From NCBI GenBank assembly GCA_018896985.1, contig JAHILQ010000217.1, forward strand, positions 1 through 8,065: a stretch of DNA of 8,065 nt. The letters run 5' to 3'. The stretch's first letter is position 1; the number at the start of each line of letters is the position of its first letter. This DNA comes from Nitrospinota bacterium. GTDB taxonomy: Bacteria; Nitrospirota; Thermodesulfovibrionia; Thermodesulfovibrionales; UBA1546. This document shows positions 1-5,172 of the stretch, piece by piece. A program made the translations under genes and the position numbers. The notes beneath the pieces are model-generated. The model saw only the letters and a program-made list of their open reading frames with translations, did not search any database and was not told the origin of the DNA.

Positions 1-2
1 TT

Positions 3-761
3 ACAAGGCTTAAGCAGCTTGAGGATGTGAGAAAGGATTTTGTGGCAAATGTATCTCATGAAATAAAAACTCCCATTACGGCAATAAAGGGATTTGCCGA
101 GACATTGCTTGGAGGCGCAATTGATGATAAGGAGAATGCCTCGAGGTTTTTACAGGCAATAAAAAATCACAGCGAACGCCTGAATTCGCTCGTTGAAGAC
201 CTGCTTACGCTTTCAAGAATAGAATTCGGCGATATAAAGATAGAGAAAACAGCAGTCAGTCTTGACGATGTTATTGATACAGTCTTTACTACCTTGCGGG
301 ACAAGGCTGAGGTAAAGGGCATTTATCTGAAAAAGGAGATACCTGAAAATCTTGGCGAGATAAAGACGGACAGAAATCGTCTGACCCAGATACTTCTTAA
401 TCTTGTGGATAACGGGATAAAATTTACAGAAACGGGTGGAGTAACGGTAAGAGTCAGGAGTTTGGAGTCAGGAGTTTGGAGTGAAAAAGATTTAATCTCA
501 GGACTCAAAACTCCAAACTCAAAACTCCAAAATTTCGTAGAAATTTTGGTCGAGGATACCGGCATAGGCATTCCACAAAAGCATCTGTCCCGTCTTGGTG
601 AAAGGTTTTATAGAGTTGACAGCTCCCGCTCAAGAGAACTCGGCGGAACCGGATTGGGACTTGCGATTGTGAAGCATCTTGTAAAGGCGCACGGCTGGGA
701 AATGAAGATAGAAAGCACGCAGGGCAAGGGGACGATAGTGAGCATTTTATGCCGTAATTAA
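3..761 (+). CDS. phoR: PhoR-type sensor histidine kinase, C-terminal part (5' end outside window)
   Basis: Membrane-linked kinase that would autophosphorylate and pass phosphate to a PhoB-like regulator. The frame is open to the left edge, so the GTG at 27 is an internal Val, not a start: the residues before it (TRLKQLEDV) fit the usual linker into the H-box. Visible parts are the HisKA H-box SHEIKTP with the phospho-accepting His at 57-59, the N-box NLVDNG from about 399, the G1 box DTGIGIP at 555-575 and the G2 box GGTGLGLAIV from 642. The ATP-binding domain carries an unusual in-frame insertion of about 20-25 residues (451-550) between two beta strands; see the repeat entries. Assignment to PhoR rather than another HisKA kinase rests on overall resemblance and on the two Pho-box promoters downstream. 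The sensor and membrane part is not in the window. Confidence 0.8.
   Translation, partial: TRLKQLEDVRKDFVANVSHEIKTPITAIKGFAETLLGGAIDDKENASRFLQAIKNHSERLNSLVEDLLTLSRIEFGDIKIEKTAVSLDDVIDTVFTTLRDKAEVKGIYLKKEIPENLGEIKTDRNRLTQILLNLVDNGIKFTETGGVTVRVRSLESGVWSEKDLISGLKTPNSKLQNFVEILVEDTGIGIPQKHLSRLGERFYRVDSSRSRELGGTGLGLAIVKHLVKAHGWEMKIESTQGKGTIVSILCRN
451..530. repeat. In-frame heptad repeats in inverted arrangement inside the kinase gene
   Basis: The left arm (451-485) reads as 7-bp units GAGTCAG, GAGTTTG, GAGTCAG, GAGTTTG, GAGTGAA. This includes a perfect 14-bp tandem duplication at 455-468 and 469-482. The right arm (503-530) is two perfect copies of ACTCAAAACTCCAA. The arms are imperfect reverse complements (TTTGGAGT against ACTCCAAA) around a spacer of about 17 bases. 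The reading frame stays open throughout. The encoded segment replaces what is normally a short loop between beta strands of the HATPase domain. It resembles the short tandemly repeated heptanucleotide elements known from some bacterial genomes; identity with a named family is not established. Confidence 0.8.
527..549. repeat. Perfect 10-bp inverted repeat with 3-bp spacer
   Basis: CCAAAATTTC at 527-536 and GAAATTTTGG at 540-549 are exact reverse complements around GTA. The palindrome abuts and slightly overlaps the right heptad arm inside the kinase gene and encodes part of the strand leading into the G1 box. It may be the edge of the same inserted element. Confidence 0.75.
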
Positions 762-826
762 CACTTCTTTTAACCTGTCCGCATACAAGTAAAATACTTT
801 TCGCATGACCTGCAAAAGAATCAGGG

Positions 827-850
827 ATGGCCTCTCGAAGGCGGCCATTT
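827..850 (+). terminator. Possible terminator after the kinase gene
   Basis: ATGGCC (827-832) and GGCCAT (843-848) form a 6-bp stem with a 10-base loop, followed by TTTCTT. The stem is short and the T tract interrupted, so at best it is a weak intrinsic terminator. Its place between the kinase stop and the next promoter is appropriate. A smaller hairpin, AAGTA-AAA-TACTT (787-799) followed by TT, lies upstream. Confidence 0.4.
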
Positions 851-857
851 CTTGAAA

Positions 858-902
858 ATTTCATCCCTCTGTCATATCCATGTAACATCCTTCCCTTAGA
901 AT
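858..902 (+). promoter_or_regulatory. Pho-box promoter for the small Cys protein and glycosidase
   Basis: Three 7-bp direct repeats at exact 11-bp period: ATTTCAT (858-864), CTGTCAT (869-875) and ATGTAAC (880-886), separated by CCCT and ATCC. After exactly 10 bp comes a -10-like TAGAAT (897-902). CTGTCAT with a 4-bp spacer and a second CTGT-like unit is the E. coli Pho-box pattern, in which PhoB replaces a -35 element. The predicted transcript start is around 909, followed by a strong ribosome site at 921-926. PhoB binding is inferred. Confidence 0.75.
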
Positions 903-931
903 TACTGTAAAACGTTCCGAAGGAGGGTAAC

Positions 932-1117
932 ATGATATGCAAACACCTGCAGCAGTTCAGCATGCCTGAGACAGTATGGCGCATTGAGTCATGCGCAGTA
1001 AACGACAGGCCTTATAATCCCAACATCACTGAGCTAAACAATTTCTGCAAAGGCGAACAGAATAAGGGATGCCCTGTTATTGTAAAAAAGAAACTCACTG
1101 ACAACGTTGAACATTAA
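932..1117 (+). CDS. Small four-cysteine protein of unknown function, Pho-box driven
   Basis: I do not recognise this 61-residue protein. It looks real: the ribosome site AGGAGG at 921-926 lies 5 bases before ATG once the following G is counted, and the gene sits just below a well-formed Pho-box promoter. Cysteines are at 3, 21, 39 and 47 (spacing C-x17-C-x17-C-x7-C), with His at 5. The segment around NNFCK and KGCPV looks like a compact metal- or Fe-S-binding or disulfide site, but no known motif fits exactly. There is no signal peptide or membrane segment, so it is probably cytoplasmic. It is followed after 39 bases, in the same frame, by the glycosidase gene, so the two are probably co-transcribed. 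The tail after residue 50 is basic and probably flexible. Confidence 0.7.
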   Translation: MICKHLQQFSMPETVWRIESCAVNDRPYNPNITELNNFCKGEQNKGCPVIVKKKLTDNVEH

Positions 1118-1156
1118 GCACTCCCAAACAACGAAAAAGACTTAAACGCACTTCTG

Positions 1157-2416
1157 ATGGATAAAATATCCAGGGAACCATTTTTATGGGGAGTTGCAAC
1201 ATCAGCCTTCCAGCTTGAGGGATCTCCCTATGCGGACTGGACATCGTGGGATTCAATCTTGGATGAAAAACCTAATGTCACCAATCACTATGCACTCTAC
1301 AGGGAAGATTTGCATTTACTTAAAGAGCTTGGAGTTAATGCCTATAGGTTTTCTGTTGAATGGAGCAGGATACAGCCAAGGGAAAATATCTGGGATGATG
1401 AGGCTGTCGCGCATTATCAGGAAGTCATAGATATTCTTATTGAAAACAATATTGAGCCGATGGTTACCCTTCACCACTTTACCCATCCCCTCTGGTTCAT
1501 AAAAAAATATCCGTGGCATGAGGATGCATCCATTGAGAAGTTTCTGACCTTCTCAGAAAAGATAGTCTCAAGGTTAAAGGGAGTGCGGTATTGGATAACC
1601 TTTAATGAACCATATGTGCTTATTCTCGCCGGTTATTTTGAAGGATGTACGCCGCCGGGCCTCAGGAATGTCCCGTTAGGGATGAAGGCTTTAAAAAATA
1701 TTCTGACCTGTCATGGAAAGGTATATGATATTATTCATTCAAAAGTCCCTGATTCAATGGCCAAACCTATGGTAAGTGTCGCACATAATATGGCTGCGCT
1801 TGCGCCATGGAACAGGTGGAATCCTCTGGACAAGCTTCTCTCCAAGATTGCAAAGCACTTTTATAATCACTCCCTTTTAGATGCATTTATCACCGGCACT
1901 CTCAGTGTAAAATTTCCATTTAAGAAAGCAGTGGAAATTCCTGTTCCCATAAAGGGCAAGCTGGACTTCTTCGGCGTGAATTATTACACGAGGATACATA
2001 TGCGGTTCAATCCTTTCAAAAAGATGGGGGTCGAGTTGAGGCACAGGGATATTGATGGCTATGGACTTACGGATATGGGATGGGAGGTGCATCCCCGCGG
2101 GCTTGAAAGGGTTTTACGGTATGCGTCCAAGCTCAAAGTCCCTCTGATAATAACGGAGAACGGTATTGCCACCCGCGATTCTCAGCGGAAGATAAATTTC
2201 ATGAAAAAACATATTGATGTTGTTGAAAGATGCAAGAGCAAGGGAATGGATATCAGAGGGTACTTCTACTGGTCACTGATAGATAATTATGAATGGCTTC
2301 AGGGACTCGATGCGAGATTCGGTTTATATAAAGTAGATTTTGACACACTCAAGCGTAAGCCCACCAATGCCGCGGCCTATTATTCGTATCTTATCAAAAG
2401 CAGAAATTTCTCCTAA
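1157..2416 (+). CDS. Family-1 glycoside hydrolase (beta-glucosidase-like)
   Basis: A retaining beta-glycosidase with a TIM-barrel fold, hydrolysing or transferring beta-linked sugars; the substrate is unknown. At 419 residues it is slightly shorter than the usual 440-480. All core GH1 residues can be seen: FQLEG near 18-22 (sugar-binding Gln19), LHHF near 105-108, the acid/base Glu151 in TFNEP, NYYT near 275-278, the nucleophile Glu334 in ITENG, and FYWSLIDNYEW at 370-380 with substrate-binding Glu379 and Trp380. There is no signal peptide, so it is cytoplasmic. Start: the ATG at 1157 puts FLWGVATSAFQ at the usual distance from the N terminus, but no good ribosome site precedes it, so it may depend on translation of the small gene 39 bases upstream. 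Its only visible promoter is the Pho-box one. The activity class is secure; the role in phosphate stress is not. Confidence 0.9.
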   Translation: MDKISREPFLWGVATSAFQLEGSPYADWTSWDSILDEKPNVTNHYALYREDLHLLKELGVNAYRFSVEWSRIQPRENIWDDEAVAHYQEVIDILIENNIEPMVTLHHFTHPLWFIKKYPWHEDASIEKFLTFSEKIVSRLKGVRYWITFNEPYVLILAGYFEGCTPPGLRNVPLGMKALKNILTCHGKVYDIIHSKVPDSMAKPMVSVAHNMAALAPWNRWNPLDKLLSKIAKHFYNHSLLDAFITGTLSVKFPFKKAVEIPVPIKGKLDFFGVNYYTRIHMRFNPFKKMGVELRHRDIDGYGLTDMGWEVHPRGLERVLRYASKLKVPLIITENGIATRDSQRKINFMKKHIDVVERCKSKGMDIRGYFYWSLIDNYEWLQGLDARFGLYKVDFDTLKRKPTNAAAYYSYLIKSRNFS

Positions 2417-2479
2417 AATAACATACATCCATTTTCTTTTAACTATTTGCCGCATGTAGAACCTTCTGATTTAAGCAAA

Positions 2480-2524
2480 TTGTAACATTCCTTTAATACC
2501 CGTGTAATGATTCCCCTGTAAAAT
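2480..2524 (+). promoter_or_regulatory. Pho-box promoter for the phn operon
   Basis: Same geometry as the promoter at 858-902. The 7-bp repeats TTGTAAC (2480-2486), CTTTAAT (2491-2497) and GTGTAAT (2502-2508) have 11-bp period (spacers ATTC and ACCC). Exactly 10 bp then separate them from a -10-like TAAAAT (2519-2524). A weaker fourth unit may lie at 2469-2475. The predicted transcript start is near 2531, which argues against a coding start at 2534 and for the ATG at 2558. PhoB control is inferred from the spacing and repeat sequence. Confidence 0.75.
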
Positions 2525-2527
2525 CCT

Positions 2528-2543
2528 GTATAGATGTATAGAC
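2528..2543 (+). promoter_or_regulatory. Putative PhnF operator (tandem GTATAGAY)
   Basis: GTATAGAT (2528-2535) is followed directly by GTATAGAC (2536-2543), covering the predicted transcript start of the phn promoter. The second copy sits in a near-palindrome, TGTATAGACA. From memory, the mycobacterial PhnF operator is close to TGGTATAGACCA, which shares the core GTATAGAC. Autorepression by the regulator encoded just downstream would fit this position. Confidence 0.5.
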
Positions 2544-2557
2544 AAGTTGGAGGCAAG

Positions 2558-3292
2558 ATGATAAACAGAGAAAACGGCGTGGCATGTTATCAACAGCTTT
2601 CAGAAATACTGATTAAGCAGATAGAAAAAGGAATATTTAAGCCCGGCAGTCAATTAGCAACAGAGATAGAGTTGTCTAAGAGATACAGGCTTAACAGGCA
2701 TACTGTCAGACAAGCCATTGAAAGGCTTGAGAATGAAGGATTTGTCTATAAAATAAAGGGCAAGGGAACATTTGTTGCCAGCGACAAGATTAACTATAAA
2801 GTGTCAAAAAGAACGAGCTTCACAACCTCCATCCTCGATGTGGGACTCAATCCCGATGCAAGGCTCCTCGAGTCCTATGAGATTGCAGCAGGCAGGGAAC
2901 TTTCAAAGAGGCTCAATATACAATTCTCCGATAGGATAATAGTCTTGGAGATAGTAAGGTTTGTCAACAAGATGCCCTTCTGTCATACAACATCCTTTCT
3001 CAGCAAAGCAAAATTCCCTGAACTCAGGAGCCTCATAAACGGTTCTTTCTCCCTTGTTGCAGTTCTGAAAAAGCATTACGGAGTTGATGCTGTGAGAAAG
3101 TCCTCAACCTTTGAAGTATCAACGCCTGAGACTTCGGATATGGACATTTTAATGATATCGCAGAAAGTGCCGATCCTCCTGGTGAAAAGTATTTCAAAGG
3201 GTCAGGATGGAGAGGTTGTTGAATATTGCGTTACAAAATTCAGAAGAGATATGTGCAGCATTATCGTGGATTTTAATGGTGAAGGGAGGTGA
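2558..3292 (+). CDS. phnF: GntR/HutC-family phosphonate regulator
   Basis: DNA-binding regulator of phosphonate genes, 244 residues, normal for PhnF. Residues about 10-75 form the GntR winged helix: YQQLSEIL, the helix-turn-helix with LNRHTVRQAIERL, and the wing GKGTFVA. Residues about 90-240 are a UTRA-type effector-binding domain, as in the HutC/PhnF branch. Start: the ATG at 2558 has GGAGG at 2549-2553; the in-frame ATG at 2534 has no ribosome site and lies at the predicted transcript start. It is the first gene of the phn operon, 153 bases before phnD, and probably represses its own promoter through the GTATAGAY sites. The effector is unknown; a phosphonate or phosphate-related ligand is plausible. 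Confidence 0.88.
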   Translation: MINRENGVACYQQLSEILIKQIEKGIFKPGSQLATEIELSKRYRLNRHTVRQAIERLENEGFVYKIKGKGTFVASDKINYKVSKRTSFTTSILDVGLNPDARLLESYEIAAGRELSKRLNIQFSDRIIVLEIVRFVNKMPFCHTTSFLSKAKFPELRSLINGSFSLVAVLKKHYGVDAVRKSSTFEVSTPETSDMDILMISQKVPILLVKSISKGQDGEVVEYCVTKFRRDMCSIIVDFNGEGR

Positions 3293-3307
3293 AATATTCA
3301 AAACCAT

Positions 3308-3321
3308 GAGTCAAGAGTCAA
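3308..3321 (+). repeat. Two-copy GAGTCAA heptad
   Basis: GAGTCAA occurs twice in tandem (3308-3314, 3315-3321) just after phnF. The unit differs by one base from the GAGTCAG heptads inserted in the kinase gene, and a related GAGTCAG-GAGTTGG pair occurs at 7294-7307 inside phnH. With only two copies, chance is possible. Confidence 0.45.
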
Positions 3322-3335
3322 AAAAGAAAGGGCGA

Positions 3336-3401
3336 GGCTGCCGGGAATCACGGTAAGACTCAACGGCAGCCCCGGATAGAAAAAGACTTTCTATAGTTTT
3401 T
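3336..3401 (+). promoter_or_regulatory. Structured leader between phnF and phnD: two consecutive hairpins
   Basis: Hairpin 1: GGCTGCCG (3336-3343) pairs perfectly with CGGCAGCC (3364-3371) around a 20-base loop. Hairpin 2: ATAGAAA (3376-3382) pairs with TTTCTAT (3388-3394) around AAGAC and is followed by AGTTTTTAT. The second hairpin looks like a weak, AT-rich terminator or attenuator. The 153-base gap is by far the longest inside the phn operon. GACTC in the first loop (3357-3361) could pair with the upstream GAGTC copies, giving alternative folds. I do not match it to a known riboswitch class. Confidence 0.45.
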
Positions 3402-3445
3402 ATGATAACACAAAAAACAATTTCCGCTTACTCAGGAGGTAAGAA

Positions 3446-4354
3446 ATGAAGAAACTTTTGGCAACAATATTTGGGATTTTGACACTAATGGTTATTTCCT
3501 CTGTAACTTCAGAGGCAAAGGAAAAATGCCTGATTATGGGCCTTGTCCCTGCCGAAGACCCGAGGGCAATGATGGAGCAGTATACACCGATGACGAACTG
3601 GATGGAAAAGGATATGGGAATGTGTATAACGATATTCACCGCCACTGACTACACAGGCGTTGTTGAGGCAATGAGGGCAAAGAAGGTTGATTTTGTATGG
3701 TTCGGGCCGTTTTCCTACGTGCTTGCCCATGAAAGGGCGGGCGCTGAGGCATTTGCCGTGGGAATGGATGCAAAGGGCAGCACAACCTACCGTTCCTATC
3801 TGGTTGCAACGCCTGAAGCTGCTCAGAAACTCGGAATAACGAATCCGCTTGAAGGTGAAGCAGGAATGAATATCCTTGCAGGAAAACTTAATAACCATAA
3901 AAAGTCCTTCACCTTTGCCTTTACAGAGATCGCTTCCACATCCGGTTACGCCGTTCCAAGATATTACATGATGAAGGCGGGGATTGATCCTGAAAAGGTG
4001 TTCAAAAAAGTTGGTTATGTCGGCACCCACGATGCCGCTGGGCTTATGGTTAAGAACAAAATAATCGACATGGTAGCGATCAGCGATGCGATCTATTTGA
4101 AGATGGCAGAGAGCGGAAAGATTTCTCCAGATACCAATGCGGTTATATGGAAATCAGACCCGCTTCCCGGCTCTCCCATGGCTCTCAGAAGCGACCTGCC
4201 TGAAAGTATCAAAGAGAAATTAAAGAGGTCTATCTCCAGAGTGCCGAAGGATGTGGTTACAGGTTTTGGAAAGATAACAGGTTACAAGACAGTGAGCGAT
4301 AAAGATTACACCTTTATTAGAGAGGTCAAAAAAGCGATAGACAGTCTTAAATGA
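3446..4354 (+). CDS. phnD: Phosphonate ABC transporter, periplasmic binding protein
   Basis: Captures phosphonate-type ligands outside the inner membrane and delivers them to PhnE. 302 residues, near the family norm. An N-terminal signal peptide (MKK, then hydrophobic residues 4-19) probably ends at SEA, residue 24; no lipobox is seen. The family motifs TDYTGVVEAM (67-76), WFGPFS (85-90), STSG (164-167) and IWKSDPLPGSP (234-244) are present. Compared from memory with E. coli PhnD, the WYG Tyr is Phe86 and the HE pair is His195-Asp196, so ligand preference may differ from 2-aminoethylphosphonate; HD-type sequences also occur in phosphite-binding relatives. The start is fixed by AGGAGGT at 3434-3440, 5 bases before ATG. 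A strong hairpin follows the stop and may raise the level of this mRNA segment. Confidence 0.9.
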   Translation: MKKLLATIFGILTLMVISSVTSEAKEKCLIMGLVPAEDPRAMMEQYTPMTNWMEKDMGMCITIFTATDYTGVVEAMRAKKVDFVWFGPFSYVLAHERAGAEAFAVGMDAKGSTTYRSYLVATPEAAQKLGITNPLEGEAGMNILAGKLNNHKKSFTFAFTEIASTSGYAVPRYYMMKAGIDPEKVFKKVGYVGTHDAAGLMVKNKIIDMVAISDAIYLKMAESGKISPDTNAVIWKSDPLPGSPMALRSDLPESIKEKLKRSISRVPKDVVTGFGKITGYKTVSDKDYTFIREVKKAIDSLK

Positions 4355-4358
4355 AATG

Positions 4359-4387
4359 GCAGGGGCACGGCAATGCCGTGCCCCTGC
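4359..4387. repeat. Palindrome between phnD and phnC (14-bp arms, 1-base centre)
   Basis: GCAGGGGCACGGCA (4359-4372) and TGCCGTGCCCCTGC (4374-4387) are exact reverse complements around a single A. In RNA it would form about 12 GC-rich pairs with a 5-base loop. It starts 4 bases after the phnD stop and ends 3 bases before the phnC ribosome site. No T run follows, so it is not an intrinsic terminator. It resembles dispersed REP-like palindromes that protect upstream mRNA from 3' exonucleases, which would favour PhnD over the membrane components. Confidence 0.8.
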
Positions 4388-4401
4388 AAAAGGAGGCAAA
4401 G

Positions 4402-5172
4402 ATGCTGGAAATGGAGTCCATTCATAAGCGTTTCAATGGTGCAGAGGTCTTAAAAGGTGTGGATTTGAAGGTAAAAAAAGGCGAGGCTGTCGCGCTCATC
4501 GGACCGAGCGGTTCAGGGAAGACCACACTCATAAGGATCATAAACGGCTTTGTGGTCCCGGATAACGGAAGGGTTGTCGTGCTGGGCAAAGAAATAGATT
4601 ACAGAAAGAGGGACGAGTTAAGGCAGATGAGGAGAAGGATAGGAATGATTTATCAGTTATTCAATCTCGTAGACAGGACATCTGCCTTAGATAATGTGGT
4701 ATCAGGCGCCCTCGGCAGGATGGACAGGGGATTTGAACTGATATCATCAACAATAGGGCTTTTCAGTAGAGAGGTAAGGGAAAGGGCAATGGAGTTGTTA
4801 AGCTTTGTCGGCATTGAAGACAAGGCATTCGAAAGGGTCGACCGCTTGAGCGGCGGACAGAAACAGAGAGTCGCCATTGCGAGAGCGCTTATGCAGGAGC
4901 CTGAAATACTCCTTGCCGACGAGCCCATAGCCAATCTTGACCCGAAGACGAGCCAAAAGATAATGGAGCTTCTGACAAAGACAAACAGGGAAAAGGGGAT
5001 AACCATAATAACCGTGCTCCATCACCTCAAATCCGTAAGAGATCACTCTCACAGAGTTGTCGGCCTCAAGGATGGGGAGATTTGCTTTGACGGGAGAACG
5101 GACTGCCTTACGAGAGAGCATCTCAGTTCTATATATGGATTTGCGGGGGAGTATGAATGCGCAGCAGCGTAA
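4402..5172 (+). CDS. phnC: Phosphonate ABC transporter ATP-binding protein
   Basis: Cytoplasmic ATPase that drives uptake through PhnE. 256 residues, normal for PhnC. The nucleotide-binding parts are complete: Walker A GPSGSGKTT (34-42), Q-loop Gln85 in IYQLFN, signature LSGGQKQR (149-156), Walker B ILLADEP with catalytic Glu174, D-loop ANLDP, and switch His207 in VLHHL. Start: the ATG at 4402 has AGGAGG at 4391-4396 and begins the normal family N terminus. An in-frame ATG at 4351 would overlap the phnD stop, but it would encode 17 extra residues read straight through the palindrome, which is unlikely. The 3' end overlaps phnE by 16 bases, pointing to coupled translation. Confidence 0.93.
   Translation: MLEMESIHKRFNGAEVLKGVDLKVKKGEAVALIGPSGSGKTTLIRIINGFVVPDNGRVVVLGKEIDYRKRDELRQMRRRIGMIYQLFNLVDRTSALDNVVSGALGRMDRGFELISSTIGLFSREVRERAMELLSFVGIEDKAFERVDRLSGGQKQRVAIARALMQEPEILLADEPIANLDPKTSQKIMELLTKTNREKGITIITVLHHLKSVRDHSHRVVGLKDGEICFDGRTDCLTREHLSSIYGFAGEYECAAA

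Noticed and set aside
451..530. CRISPR-like array in the kinase gene
   Set aside because: Units are 7 bp in contiguous tandem with no unique spacers of regular length, and the region codes in frame.
505..984. Long open frame on the minus strand (159 codons)
   Set aside because: It runs antisense through the conserved ATP-binding motifs of the kinase and the Pho promoter, has low-complexity unrecognisable sequence and no convincing start signal.
2534..2557. Upstream ATG for phnF at 2534
   Set aside because: It lies at the predicted transcript start, overlaps the candidate operator, and lacks a ribosome site.
3306..3356. A 16-codon open frame between phnF and phnD as a leader peptide
   Set aside because: The only ribosome-like sequence (at the phnF stop) is about 13 bases away, and the codons run through the repeat and hairpin; no support for translation.
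3509..4030. Long minus-strand open frame opposite phnD (173 codons)
   Set aside because: Shadow of phnD; rich in His and Cys from reverse reading, with no recognisable domain.
4359..4387. Intrinsic terminator after phnD
   Set aside because: The stem is followed by A residues and a ribosome site rather than a T run, and phnC must be co-expressed with phnD.
4351..4401. Upstream in-frame start for phnC at 4351
   Set aside because: It would translate the palindrome, has no ribosome site, and adds residues absent from the PhnC family; the start at 4402 has AGGAGG.
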